Positions 16,601 through 24,383 of a stretch of DNA of 40,980 nucleotides are shown in pieces. A model generated the notes under the pieces. The model saw only the letters and a list, made by a program, of their open reading frames with translations. It was not told where the DNA came from and searched no databases. Within the stretch, counting starts at the first letter, position 1. Each line of letters opens with the position of its first letter. Source of the DNA: Planctomycetota bacterium (GTDB lineage: Bacteria; Planctomycetota; Planctomycetia; Pirellulales; Pirellulaceae). The position numbers and the translations under genes were made by a program. The stretch spans positions 1 through 40,980 of the forward strand of contig JAQBZB010000047.1 of the NCBI GenBank assembly GCA_027622275.1, given 5' to 3'.

Positions 16601-17057
16601 CGAAGTCTTTGTTTTGCGTCCGGCCCTTGCCGATGATGTAGACTTGCTGGTCGTTGCCGACCGCCGACGGATTGACCCACGCCTCAATAGTGATCGCTTC
16701 TCCGTTCGCAAAATCGAGCAAGCTGTCATCGCCTGGATCTGGAACTCGAACAAAGTTCTTCGCGCCTGCGATCGTCAGCGACTGGTTCTCGTCGTCGAAC
16801 AGCGGATACTCGTCGCCGGTCGGACCTGGATTGCCGAGCGCCGCTTTCCCTTCCAGGTGACCGATCAAAGTCTCGCCGCCACTGAGTGTCGCCGCGGTTT
16901 GGGTTCCTGCCGATTCGCCGAAGCTCCAATGCGCGACCGCGCCGTCCTCGCGAATCAGCTCGGCATAGCTCTTCGAACTCGCGACTTGTTGAGCGTTGGT
17001 TGTCGAAACCGCACTAACCGCGATCACGAGCCCGCAAAGGCCAATAAAACATCGCAT
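13647..17057 (-). CDS. LamG-like / DUF1549 / DUF1553 secreted protein
   Basis: An 1136-residue secreted protein. Signal peptide 1-22 (ending TTNA). A LamG/concanavalin-like domain (about 35-290) carries the typical ITIEAWVNPS and WHHVAVVYE blocks. A second beta-rich region (about 330-470, PA14 or CBM-like, with KLYVDGKLV and LRLDALVGG) follows. DUF1549 (about 550-740) contains one CxxCH (CARCH), and DUF1553 lies at about 810-1130 and ends LFNSPEFVFIP. Unlike the protein at 221-2449 it lacks the N-terminal cytochrome domain; carbohydrate-binding-like domains occupy that place. It probably binds a polysaccharide or cell-surface glycan, but its chemistry is unknown. GGGAG lies about 10 bases before ATG 17057. 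It is the first gene of the operon with the DUF1501 gene at 12316. Confidence 0.9.
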   Translation of the reverse strand: MRCFIGLCGLVIAVSAVSTTNAQQVASSKSYAELIREDGAVAHWSFGESAGTQTAATLSGGETLIGHLEGKAALGNPGPTGDEYPLFDDENQSLTIAGAKNFVRVPDPGDDSLLDFANGEAITIEAWVNPSAVGNDQQVYIIGKGRTQNKDFASDNQNYALRLRGMGGTARVSFLFRKAATDQAPSAFHRWNSDLGFVVDGTWHHVAVVYEFGQPKNVRAYIDGQPSAGSWDMGGSTTDPPVVDNDEVWIGSSMGGSLGNTLVGRIDEVAIYRKAVDDQRLRDRYQANKPDPIEAEFAAAADLPPRAIVTQLFEKLPEGAVWLLKQQEPVFEYAQPSFAFVGYPKKYNSTGVIDDRSNPFLLRARTRRVVAADEAGEYQFLVRAKNAAKLYVDGKLVVQTGETSRNASGHEAVPELAESERSDLRPLPPGCQEQFATVKLTAGEHILRLDALVGGSGLRLELDELCVAMAKPGEPFVLLSADGAPAIPLTDDAWSMHREELRYLLATIDRQNREAAAEQWKQYWDRRHEVARDALEAKPAPKIPVLPAGMSANNEIDYFIAERLANENVATSELTDDDAFLRRVTLDSVGVVPTRQELGNLLADKSPGWRGRVINRLLDDSRWADNWVGYWQDVLAENPGILKPKLNNTGPFRWWIYESFLDNKPMDRFVTELVLMEGSTYYGGPAGFAMATENDVPFAAKAHVLCKAFLAMDMTCARCHDAPYHPFKQQDLFSLAAMLERKTITLPVTSTVPVSEGARKPLIEITLKPGAKIEPTWPFAAADLNAGSLEYFRNEGDTREQLAAAITTSHDNRFAKVLVNRLWRRYLGRGLIEPVDDWDSVEEAASHPELLDYLSRQLILSGYDLKHVARLIFNSHTYQRQVSTASDDKPELFASPVRRRMSAEQLVDSLFAVSGKQFRAEQLTLDPEGRRPVDTFLNLGEPQRAWQLTSLSNERDRPALALPMSQSVIDLLLAYGWRDSRPNPLTVREQSPTVLQPLTLANGAIGARAVRLSEDHAITQLCLDASTPETLIDAVTLQILSRSPTADEQSMFVNMILEGFDSRVLNVPAQPPAKKRRNTVSWSNHLSAEATKIKLEMEREVQAGDPPTPRLAADWRERMEDVVWALFNSPEFVFIP

Positions 17058-17137
17058 AAATGAAAGTCTCCCGGTAACAACCTGTAGGTCGTAAGATACT
17101 CGCCGAAAGGTAGTTCAGTCAAACGCTGCTGCCCAGG

Positions 17138-17196
17138 TACGTGGCTGTTCGCTCCGCGAACGGAATCGTTCCTTTCGCGGAGCGAAAGGCCACGTA
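17138..17196. repeat. 59-bp palindrome of a different sequence
   Basis: Arms of 23 bases (TACGTGGC...TTCGCTCCGCGAA and its complement, two mismatches) enclose 13 bases. Its length equals that of the three-copy 59-bp element, but the sequence is unrelated. It sits between the divergent LamG-DUF1549 and serine-hydrolase genes. Confidence 0.85.
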
Positions 17197-17200
17197 TTGC

Positions 17201-17229
17201 TTGTGATTTGAATCGCTGGGTTCTACGAT
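17201..17229 (+). promoter_or_regulatory. Candidate sigma-70 promoter for the serine hydrolase gene
   Basis: TTGTGA (17201-17206), a 17-base spacer and TACGAT (17224-17229) are followed by a good ribosome site AAAGGAG before ATG 17257. The match starts right after the palindrome. Motif evidence only. Confidence 0.35.
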
Positions 17230-17256
17230 AAGTGCCTCAACAAAGGAGCAAAACTG

Positions 17257-18381
17257 ATGGCCCATCTGCCCCACGCAACCGCTGAGACGATCGGACTGGA
17301 CGCGACGAAGCTGCAAGCCGCTTACGACTTGCTCGATGACTGGACGCGCGAGGGGGTCGTGCCCGGCGGCGCGATTCTGGTCGGCCGGCATGGCAAGACG
17401 GTCGCGCCGCACTTCTCCGGTCGGCAAGGCCCCGAGCCGGATGCGGGACCGATCCGCGACGATGGGATGTTCCTGTTGGCGTCGATCTCGAAGCCGATCA
17501 CGTACATGGGCGCGATGATGCTGGTCGAACGAGGCTTGCTGGGGCTGACCGATCTCGTGACTCATTACATTCCCGAATTCGCCGCCCATCACAAAGAGGA
17601 TACGCGTGTTCATCAGCTGTTCACCCACACGTCCGGCCTGCCCGACATGTTGGAGAACAATGCCGACTTGCGGCGCGAACATGCTCCGCTAGCCGAGTTC
17701 ATTCGCGGAGCGATCCGCGACACCGTCCCGCTGTTTCGAGCCGGCACGGACCACAGCTACCAAAGCATGGGGACGCTGGTCGTGGCAGAATTGGTGCAGC
17801 AGATTTCTGGGCTGACGATTCACGAGTTCCTGAAGAAAGAGATCTTCGAACCGCTCGGACTGCAAGCGACGGGGCTCGGGTCGGCGGGGCTCGATCGGCA
17901 GCGATTGGTTCGTGTCGAGACGCCCGAGTATCAAGCTGGCAGCGACTTTGGCTGGAACAGCCGCTACTGGCAAGAGCTGGGTGCGCCGTGGGGCGGCATG
18001 TTCAGCTCGCCGGAGGACTTTGCCGTGATCTGTCAGCTGTTGCTTAATGATGGCGAATATGAAGGTGTGCGAATTCTGTCGCCGGGAACGGTGCAAATGA
18101 TGACCACGAATCGGCTGGACGACTACCCCGAGCTGCCCGAGCCAATTCGCCGCACGCAACCTTGGGGACTGGGCTGGCGCATGAACCACACCGGCGATCA
18201 CGACAGCTGGGGCGACTGTTTGGATCGGCAAGTCTTCGGCCACACCGGAGCAACGGGAACAACCGTCTGGATCGATCGAGATCGGGACGGGTTCTGCATT
18301 CTGCTGACGACGGCCATCCGGTCGAAAGCTCCGTGGCGTCTCGTGCGATTGTCGAACGCGGTGGCGGCGGCGTTTGTTTGA
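17257..18381 (+). CDS. Serine hydrolase of the beta-lactamase / PBP-like family
   Basis: A 374-residue class C beta-lactamase-like hydrolase. The nucleophile motif SxxK is S76-I-S-K79. The second motif is Y168-Q-S170 instead of the usual YxN, and a late HTG (in FGHTGATG) replaces KTG; HTG is common in esterase-type members. There is no signal peptide, so it is probably cytosolic and acts as an esterase, amidase or D-peptidase rather than a resistance beta-lactamase. The substrate cannot be deduced. The start at 17257 has AAAGGAG nine bases upstream. Confidence 0.85.
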   Translation: MAHLPHATAETIGLDATKLQAAYDLLDDWTREGVVPGGAILVGRHGKTVAPHFSGRQGPEPDAGPIRDDGMFLLASISKPITYMGAMMLVERGLLGLTDLVTHYIPEFAAHHKEDTRVHQLFTHTSGLPDMLENNADLRREHAPLAEFIRGAIRDTVPLFRAGTDHSYQSMGTLVVAELVQQISGLTIHEFLKKEIFEPLGLQATGLGSAGLDRQRLVRVETPEYQAGSDFGWNSRYWQELGAPWGGMFSSPEDFAVICQLLLNDGEYEGVRILSPGTVQMMTTNRLDDYPELPEPIRRTQPWGLGWRMNHTGDHDSWGDCLDRQVFGHTGATGTTVWIDRDRDGFCILLTTAIRSKAPWRLVRLSNAVAAAFV

Positions 18382-18425
18382 TATCGAGATAGATTTGCAT
18401 GCGACTACTTTAGCGTGAACCAAGT

Positions 18426-18434
18426 TGCTACAAT
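18426..18434 (+). promoter_or_regulatory. Candidate extended -10 promoter TGcTACAAT
   Basis: An extended -10 (TG, one base, TACAAT) lies about 48 bases before the DUF4190-like gene at 18482. No convincing -35 is present, as is usual for this type. The same TGnTACAAT pattern is found at 20499. Confidence 0.3.
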
Positions 18435-18481
18435 CGTCGACGACCCTTTCACGTCGCACATTTTTCACAGGTCCAACGGTG

Positions 18482-18856
18482 ATGTCTCACGGCTCAGAAA
18501 ACCCCTTCAGCGATAATCCATACGGCACACCACAGTCTGGCGGTGCCATGCCCCCGATGCCGATCGCACCGAGCGAGGGCGATGCGACTGGCGGCGTGAT
18601 TCCGTATAAGAACATGCCCGCGCTGTTGGCTTATTACCTGGGGCTGTTTTCGCTGTTTCCGTGCCTCGGTCTTTTTCTGGCGATCCCAGCTTTCGTGCTC
18701 GGCATCATGGGGCTGCGCAAACGCAAGGCGAACCCGGCTGTCAAAGGAAGCATTCATGCTTGGATCGGCATCGTCATGGGTGGCATCATGACGTTGGTCT
18801 GGGGAGCCGCCTGGATCATGGGGATTATCCGCATGATCGCCGGGGCGAATTCATGA
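18482..18856 (+). CDS. Small DUF4190-like membrane protein
   Basis: A 124-residue protein. The N-terminal 40 residues are Pro/Gly-rich and soluble (NPFSDNPYGTP). Two long hydrophobic segments follow (about 46-75 and 94-118), separated by the basic loop LRKRKANPAVKG, and the layout matches DUF4190-type proteins. The function is unknown. I start at the ATG at 18482, preceded by ACAGG; the frame is open further upstream without a better start. Confidence 0.7.
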   Translation: MSHGSENPFSDNPYGTPQSGGAMPPMPIAPSEGDATGGVIPYKNMPALLAYYLGLFSLFPCLGLFLAIPAFVLGIMGLRKRKANPAVKGSIHAWIGIVMGGIMTLVWGAAWIMGIIRMIAGANS

Positions 18857-18965
18857 TGCGGTTGTTGTGGCGGCTCGCCGAAGCCAGTTTCAGTTCGGGC
18901 CGCCTTGCTTCACGCACAGCTTGACCTATTCGACTCGGACACTGCAACAATTCGGACACCATCAC

Positions 18966-20435
18966 ATGCCACTGATTCGACGCGCATCTTTACTGATGTT
19001 GGTGCTACTCGGTTGCCAAATAGCGACCGCGGCCGAACGCCCCAACTTCCTGTTCATTCTGACGGACGACCAATCGCCCGAGACGCTCAGCTGTTACGGC
19101 AACACGGTTTGCCAAACGCCGAACATCGATCGCCTGGCGAAGGAAGGCATGATCTTCCACGATGCCCATCACATGGGAGCGTGGATCGGTGCCGTCTGCA
19201 CGCCTTCTCGCACCATGATCATGACCGGGCGAACCGTGTGGAACATTCCCGGCCGGAAAGGCCAGGGTTTGAATCACACGCCCGAGTTCCGCGAGCAGGC
19301 AGCCCAGCAAAGCATGCCCGCGATCTTTAATCGCGCCGGCTACGACACGATGCGGACGTGCAAACAGGGGAACAGCTTCGATGAGGCGAACCGGTTGTTC
19401 ACGGTCAGCAAGATTGCATCGAAACGAGGCGGCACCGACGAGACCGGCAGCAAGTGGCACGGCGACCAGGTGATCGAGTATCTCGCCGCGCGGGAAGCGA
19501 GCAAAGACGCCGATCCGTTTCTGATCTACTTCGGCTTCTCGCATCCGCATGATCCGCGCAACGCGACGCCCGAGTTGGCGGCAAAGTACGGGGCTGATAA
19601 CGGCGGCCCGGGAGACACGCCGAATCCGAAGGCTCCGCCGCTGCAAGTCAATTACTTGCCGGCGCATCCGTTCCATCACGGACACCCAGGACTGCGCGAC
19701 GAAGAGCAAGTGCAAGGCGTGTTGAAACGCCGCGACGAGGCGACCATCCGCAACGAACTGGGACGCGAGTACGCTTGCATCGAGAACATCGACAGGCAAG
19801 TTGGCCGGGTCCTCGACAAGCTCGAAGCGATGGGCGAGTTGGACAACACGTACATCATTTTCACCGCCGATCACGGCATTGCGATGGGGCGGCACGGTCT
19901 GACCGGCAAACAGAATCTTTACGAGCATACGTGGCGAGTTCCCTTCATCGTCCGCGGACCGGGCATCAAAGCAGCCGGCAACGCTTCGGGTTACGTCTAT
20001 CTGCTCGATGTGCTTCCGACGCTGTGTGACCTGGCGGGTGTCGACATCCCTGACACCGTCGAAGGGAAAAGCTTCCGCCCGGTGCTGGAAGGCAAAGCCG
20101 ACCGCGTTCGCGACGTTCTGTACGGCGTCTATTGCGGCGGAACCAAGCCGGGAATGCGGTCGATCAAGACGGCCGACGGTTGGAAGCTGATCAAGTATGA
20201 CGTACTGGACGGCCAAGTCCGCGAGACGCAACTGTTCAACCTCCAGGAGAACCCCCAAGAGTTTCTGGCCGAACATCAGGTGCCGGAAGTTGCGAAGCTG
20301 CTGGGTCACAAGCCGATTCCCGAGCAGACGGATCTCGCCGAGATCGCCGAGCATGCCGCCAAGCGAAAGGAGCTGGAGTCGCTCCTCAAGCGGGAGATGG
20401 AGCGGCTCGGCGATCCGTACACGCTCGAGGATTGA
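18966..20435 (+). CDS. Secreted sulfatase
   Basis: A 489-residue type I sulfatase, which hydrolyses sulfate esters, in planctomycetes typically of sulfated algal polysaccharides. A signal peptide (1-23, ...QIATA) leads to the metal-binding LTDDQ (32-36). The formylglycine motif C78-T-P-S-R matches CxPSR, so activation by a formylglycine-generating enzyme encoded elsewhere is required. Further metal and sulfate contacts lie in FTADHGIAMG and in GLTGKQNLYE. An LLGC in the signal could be a weak lipobox, so a lipoprotein is possible. The substrate is unknown. Confidence 0.92.
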   Translation: MPLIRRASLLMLVLLGCQIATAAERPNFLFILTDDQSPETLSCYGNTVCQTPNIDRLAKEGMIFHDAHHMGAWIGAVCTPSRTMIMTGRTVWNIPGRKGQGLNHTPEFREQAAQQSMPAIFNRAGYDTMRTCKQGNSFDEANRLFTVSKIASKRGGTDETGSKWHGDQVIEYLAAREASKDADPFLIYFGFSHPHDPRNATPELAAKYGADNGGPGDTPNPKAPPLQVNYLPAHPFHHGHPGLRDEEQVQGVLKRRDEATIRNELGREYACIENIDRQVGRVLDKLEAMGELDNTYIIFTADHGIAMGRHGLTGKQNLYEHTWRVPFIVRGPGIKAAGNASGYVYLLDVLPTLCDLAGVDIPDTVEGKSFRPVLEGKADRVRDVLYGVYCGGTKPGMRSIKTADGWKLIKYDVLDGQVRETQLFNLQENPQEFLAEHQVPEVAKLLGHKPIPEQTDLAEIAEHAAKRKELESLLKREMERLGDPYTLED

Positions 20436-20498
20436 GCCGCGGGTGGCGGGCCTACCGCGACCTCACCGCTTCCGCTGCTCTCGCCGGACGATGGGACT

Positions 20499-20507
20499 TG
20501 GTACAAT
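20499..20507 (+). promoter_or_regulatory. Candidate extended -10 promoter TGgTACAAT
   Basis: An extended -10 element lies about 75 bases before the molybdoenzyme gene at 20582, in the 146-base gap after the sulfatase. It suggests the molybdoenzyme has its own promoter. Motif evidence only. Confidence 0.3.
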
Positions 20508-20581
20508 CTCGCAACGGAGCTGCGACAAACCGAGCGGCCCGCCGGCGTGGTTGATCGATCGCAACGACAGGAGCGGCTCAT

Positions 20582-21847
20582 ATGAAATCCGATTTCCCGA
20601 GGTTCATGCTGGAACACACTGCGCTGACCCGCCGCTACTTTCTCGGTTGCGGAGTGGCGGGGCTTGCCGCGGCCGGATCGTTATCGTTGCTCGCGGAGGA
20701 ACGCAAACGCGACCCGAATCTGCAAAAATCGCTCGACGCTCTGGAAACCTGGCTCACGCATCCCGATGAGTTCCGTGACGTCTCGCGAGGCAACCCCGTG
20801 CCGCACTCACTCTCGGAAGACAAGCGGAAGGAAGTTGGCCTGACGCGCGACACTTGGAAACTCGAAGTCGTCAGCGATCCCGAGCATCCCGCCAAGCTGG
20901 GCTCGGCGCTCTCCAAGACGGACAACACGGCGCTCGACTTTAACGGCCTGTTGCAACTGGCCGAACAGCACGCCGTCCGTTTCCCCAAGGCGATGACTTG
21001 TCTGAACATCGGCTGCCCCTTGGGCAACGGCATCTGGGAGGGAGTTCCGTTGCGCGAAGTGCTGTGGTTGACGCAGCCGCGCGAGGATCTGCGGCGCGTC
21101 TTCTATTACGGCTATCACAACGACGACCCGAAGCAGATGTTTCGCAGCTCGCTGCCGGTCGGACGGGTTCTCGAAGATCCCTTCGATCTGCCGCCGGTGA
21201 TACTGTGTTACAAGCTGAACGGCCAATGGCTGTCACCGGAACGCGGAGGACCTGTGCGCATCGTCTTTCCGGAAGGTTACGGTTTCAAGTGCATCAAGTG
21301 GCTGACGCATATCTATCTCTCCAATCTTTACCATGCGAACGACACATACGGCGAGCAGAACAACGATGTCGACAGCCCGCTGAAGACTTTTTGCGCAACA
21401 CTCTCCCTGCCCGCCACCGTGAAAGCGAACGAGCCAATTCCCGTGACCGGCTACGCCCAGGTGGGAATCTCCGGGCTGAAGAAGGTGCAAGTGTGGATGC
21501 AAAAGGACGGCGATGAACTGCTGGCCAACGATCGGTATTTTTCACGAGCACCGTGGCTCGACGCCGAGATCCTGCCGCCTCCGGAAGTCTGGGGTGGCGG
21601 CATCGCCGACAACCGTATCCCGCCCTCGACGAAGGGCTTTGATTCCGAAACGGGACAACCGACGGTGTGGCCGATTCGCTGTTCGATGGTTCATTGGGCG
21701 GCCTTGCTGCCCGGTCTGCCTTCCGGCGAATACACGTTTCGCTGCCGGACGATTGATGAAAAAGGGAATGGCCAACCGCTCCCTCGGCCTTTCAGAAAAT
21801 CGGGCCATGCGGCAATCGAGCAACTGTCGGTCACGGTTGAAGCGTGA
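20582..21847 (+). CDS. Sulfite-oxidase-like molybdopterin oxidoreductase
   Basis: A 421-residue protein of the sulfite oxidase/SoxC/MsrP molybdoenzyme superfamily. A Tat signal LTRRYFLGCG lies at 16-24. The molybdopterin domain has Cys140 in MTCLNIGCPLGNG, the expected molybdenum ligand, followed by WEGVPLREVL; GFKCIKWLTHI ends the domain. A C-terminal Mo-co dimerisation domain begins near residue 275. It carries no haem domain, so electrons must go to a separate acceptor. AGGAG eight bases before ATG 20582 supports the start. Its substrate (sulfite, or an oxidised methionine or other small sulfoxide) cannot be told from sequence. The neighbouring sulfatase releases sulfate, not sulfite, so a direct pathway link is unproven. 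Confidence 0.88.
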   Translation: MKSDFPRFMLEHTALTRRYFLGCGVAGLAAAGSLSLLAEERKRDPNLQKSLDALETWLTHPDEFRDVSRGNPVPHSLSEDKRKEVGLTRDTWKLEVVSDPEHPAKLGSALSKTDNTALDFNGLLQLAEQHAVRFPKAMTCLNIGCPLGNGIWEGVPLREVLWLTQPREDLRRVFYYGYHNDDPKQMFRSSLPVGRVLEDPFDLPPVILCYKLNGQWLSPERGGPVRIVFPEGYGFKCIKWLTHIYLSNLYHANDTYGEQNNDVDSPLKTFCATLSLPATVKANEPIPVTGYAQVGISGLKKVQVWMQKDGDELLANDRYFSRAPWLDAEILPPPEVWGGGIADNRIPPSTKGFDSETGQPTVWPIRCSMVHWAALLPGLPSGEYTFRCRTIDEKGNGQPLPRPFRKSGHAAIEQLSVTVEA

Positions 21848-21938
21848 CAATTGGTTAACGCGTTCGCCATTCATACTCCGTTTAACCGCGAGCCGGCGGC
21901 GTCCGCTCAAGGCCACTCAGTTCGCGAAGCAATCGGAC

Positions 21939-22004
21939 GTAGTGGTAGCTTCCAGCCGCCACAAATCCCCGTGAAATCAAGTGGCGGCTGGAAGCCACCA
22001 CTAC
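21939..22004. repeat. Palindrome GTAGTGGTAGCTTCC...
   Basis: Two 24-base arms with a single mismatch (21939-21962 and 21981-22004) and an 18-base loop lie between the converging molybdoenzyme and thpR genes, where it could end transcription from both sides. Confidence 0.85.
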
Positions 22005-22090
22005 AAAGTGAGTGGCATTGGGCGTGCGCTCCGGGCACGGACAGCGCGCGCCTCCGGCTCGCCGTTAAACGACTGATCGTCGGAGATTTC

Positions 22091-22663
22091 TCAACCGGCC
22101 AACGGCGCTCGCCCCATGATTTGGTACGTGGGGCCAGAGCGTTCGAGATAGCTGGCGAAGATCACCACTTCCGTCACGTCACACGACTCGGCTTTGAAGT
22201 CGTGATAGTGAGCGATCAATTCGGAGAGTCGCTTTTGACGCGGGCCTGCTGCCCGAACTCGTGCAATCGTAAGGTGCGGTTTATACGTTCGTCGCTCGCG
22301 CGGGAACCGCATCTCGACAAGCGATTCTTGGATGGCAAACTGCAACTCGACAAGTTTTTGGCTGCCGCGATCAACGCCGATCCAGACCGTTCGCGGCCGA
22401 TCCAATGCCGGAAAGGCTCCGGCCCGTGCGAACTCGAGGTCGAACGGAGCAAACGGAGCAGCCGCCACGGCAACTCGCTGGCAGACTTCTGGGATGAGAC
22501 TTTCATCAACATCACCAAGAAATTGCATCGTGACGTGCATATTCTCCGGGTCGGTCCAGCTCGCGTTGACCTCGCCCTCGCGCAGCTTGTCTTGCAAAGC
22601 CACGGCGCGCCGGCGAACCGCAGGCGAAGTGTCGACAGCGATAAACGTGCGGATGCGAGTCAT
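22091..22663 (-). CDS. thpR: RNA 2',3'-cyclic phosphodiesterase
   Basis: A 190-residue 2H phosphoesterase (formerly 2'-5' RNA ligase, LigT). The two catalytic motifs are H43-V-T-M and H130-L-T-I, spaced as in the family, and the length matches the usual 175-195 residues. It opens 2',3'-cyclic phosphates on RNA to 2'-phosphates in the cytosol. The gene has no clear ribosome site, and a palindrome begins 10 bases upstream of its ATG. Confidence 0.93.
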   Translation of the reverse strand: MTRIRTFIAVDTSPAVRRRAVALQDKLREGEVNASWTDPENMHVTMQFLGDVDESLIPEVCQRVAVAAAPFAPFDLEFARAGAFPALDRPRTVWIGVDRGSQKLVELQFAIQESLVEMRFPRERRTYKPHLTIARVRAAGPRQKRLSELIAHYHDFKAESCDVTEVVIFASYLERSGPTYQIMGRAPLAG

Positions 22664-22672
22664 GCGAGAGTC

Positions 22673-22759
22673 AGTAGGTCACTTCCGCCGGAAGTGACCT
22701 CCCGGATACGTCGGTGTTTGCGAATGCGGCAAGGTCTCGCTCGGCGAGCGAAACCTACT
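22673..22759. repeat. Composite palindrome with two inner hairpins
   Basis: Outer arms AGTAGGT (22673-22679) and ACCTACT (22753-22759) enclose two compact hairpins: AGGTCACTTCCG/CGGAAGTGACCT (22676-22700, perfect) and AGGTCTCGCTC/GAGCGAAACCT (22732-22756, one mismatch). It lies between the pfkB-like gene and thpR, both on the minus strand, and may process or attenuate their message. Confidence 0.8.
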
Positions 22760-22791
22760 TTTAGAACAAAGCCCAAGTATGATCCGCATAC

Positions 22792-23694
22792 TCAAAAGCT
22801 CAGCATTCGCTGGTACTGTTCCATTCTCCGTTCAATGTCGTCACGCTCAATCTTCTTCATGCGATCGAGGCTGAAGTCCTCGACGTTAAAGCTGGCCACC
22901 AAGACACCGTAAGCCAAAGCCTTCTTCAACGTCGTTGGCTCGAAGTTTCCTTGCTCGGCGAGATATCCCATCATGCCTCCGGCGAAACTGTCGCCGGCAC
23001 CAGTCGGATCGACGACGTCTGCGGTCGGGAACGCCGGCATCACGTACGTCTCGTGTTCCGAAAAGAACATCGCACCATGTTCGCCTTTCTTGATCACCAC
23101 GAATCTCGGCCCCATCGCGCGGACCTTGTGGCCGGCACGAACCAGATTCTCGTCGTTGGTGAGCAACTTTGCCTCGCTGTCATTCAAAACGAGACCGTCA
23201 ACCCGCCGGAAAAGTTCCATCAACGCGTCGTGGTCTTCGCGAATCCAGAGGTCCATCGTATCGGCAATCGTCAACCGCGCGCCGACCACCTGATCCATCA
23301 CCTTCAGCTGGACTCGCGGCGAACCATTCGCCAGAAACAGGAACGGAGTTCGGCGATACTCCTCGGGCAGCACCGGATCAAAATCACCGAAGACGTTCAA
23401 GTGGACTTCCAACGTCTCGCGGTCGTTCATATTCGGCAGGTACTTGCCTCGCCAGCGAAAGGTCTTCGCGCCTTGGACGACTTGCAGCCCTTCGACATCG
23501 ATGTGACGGTCTGTCAGCAGTTTGGTGTGTTCGGCCGGCCAATCATCTCCGACGACGCCCACGAGTTTGACGGAGGTGAAATAGCTCGCGGCATACGAGA
23601 AAAACACGGCCGACCCGCCGAGCACGTCGTCACGCGATGCTTCAGGGGTCTCGACGGAATCGAGGGCAACGGAACCAACGACGAGCAGGGGCAT
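22792..23694 (-). CDS. PfkB-family sugar / nucleoside kinase
   Basis: A 300-residue ribokinase-like kinase. The N-terminal region has VLGGSAVFFSYAAS, the first family signature region. The anion-hole and catalytic motif DPTGAGDSFAGG lies near the C terminus, with the catalytic Asp in GAGD. Family members phosphorylate sugars or adenosine-type nucleosides with ATP; the substrate cannot be assigned. I choose the ATG at 23694, which has AGGA nine bases upstream; an ATG at 23703 is adjacent to that site and unlikely. Confidence 0.9.
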   Translation of the reverse strand: MPLLVVGSVALDSVETPEASRDDVLGGSAVFFSYAASYFTSVKLVGVVGDDWPAEHTKLLTDRHIDVEGLQVVQGAKTFRWRGKYLPNMNDRETLEVHLNVFGDFDPVLPEEYRRTPFLFLANGSPRVQLKVMDQVVGARLTIADTMDLWIREDHDALMELFRRVDGLVLNDSEAKLLTNDENLVRAGHKVRAMGPRFVVIKKGEHGAMFFSEHETYVMPAFPTADVVDPTGAGDSFAGGMMGYLAEQGNFEPTTLKKALAYGVLVASFNVEDFSLDRMKKIERDDIERRMEQYQRMLSF

Positions 23695-23792
23695 GGAGTC
23701 CATTCCTAGGATGGGCTGAGTGGTGCCGACGCCGGAACACAAAAGAACGCATCGGCCGAGAGGGTATTATTGAGCATTCGCACCCGATTGCA

Positions 23793-23819
23793 AAGCACCC
23801 TCAGCGAAGCACCCTCAGC
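23793..23819. repeat. Short direct repeat AAGCACCCTCAGC
   Basis: Two exact 13-base copies (23793-23805 and 23807-23819), one base apart, lie in the gap between the divergent pfkB-like and MOSC genes. This is possibly a tandem protein-binding site or simple slippage. Confidence 0.6.
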
Positions 23820-23898
23820 TTGGCGCAGCGCTCATTCATGGTCAGAATCGACGGAAGCAGTCAACTTCCCAATGCGTGACCACGAGGTGTTCTTTCTA

Positions 23899-24378
23899 AT
23901 GTTCGATGGACAGCTATTAGCGATTCAGATTGCCGACGGGGCAGCGTCTCCGATGCAGCCGCTTAACGACGTCGAAGCGATCTCGGGAAAAGGGCTTGCT
24001 GGCGATCGCTACGCATCCTGCAACGGGAAGTACCCTCCAGATGATGCCGGTAACGTGTTGCCGAAACGTGAAGTCACTTTAATCGAGTCAGAAGTATTGT
24101 CTGCGATCACCGAAGAATCGGGCACCAAGTTCTCGCACGCGGATACGCGCCGCAACTTGTTGACGCAAGACGTGGCACTTAATCATCTTGTGGGCAAATC
24201 GTTCTCGATCGGCGAAGTCGAATTGCGAGGCGTCGAGTTGTGCGAACCGTGCGGCTATCTCGAATCGTTGCATCCGGGGATCATGCAGCCGCTCGTCCAT
24301 CGTGGCGGTCTGCGAGCACAAGTGATCCGAGGCGGAACACTGCGGGTCGGCGATGCGATCCGCTGCCTTTCTGACTAA
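23899..24378 (+). CDS. MOSC-domain protein
   Basis: A protein of about 159 residues consisting of a single MOSC domain (the domain shared with molybdenum-cofactor sulfurases and YiiM). Visible are GLAGDRY, LIESEVLSA, DTRRNLLT and the conserved Cys-containing ELCEPCGYLE near the C terminus. Small MOSC proteins transfer sulfur or handle N-hydroxylated compounds with bound molybdenum cofactor. A link to the molybdoenzyme at 20582 is possible but only inferred. The start is ATG 23899 with GAGGTG about nine bases upstream; ATG 23872 is an alternative. Confidence 0.85.
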   Translation: MFDGQLLAIQIADGAASPMQPLNDVEAISGKGLAGDRYASCNGKYPPDDAGNVLPKREVTLIESEVLSAITEESGTKFSHADTRRNLLTQDVALNHLVGKSFSIGEVELRGVELCEPCGYLESLHPGIMQPLVHRGGLRAQVIRGGTLRVGDAIRCLSD

Positions 24379-24383
24379 CACGC

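Noticed and set aside
15270-17063. Plus-strand open frames of 284 and 287 codons
   Set aside because: Both are antisense within the LamG-DUF1549/DUF1553 gene, with Arg/His-rich, domain-free translations.
17257-18381. Antibiotic-resistance beta-lactamase
   Set aside because: There is no signal peptide, and the YxS and HTG motifs fit esterase or peptidase-type members.
19005-20354. Minus-strand open frame of 449 codons
   Set aside because: It is antisense to the sulfatase gene and lacks any domain or ribosome site; long shadow frames are expected at this GC content.
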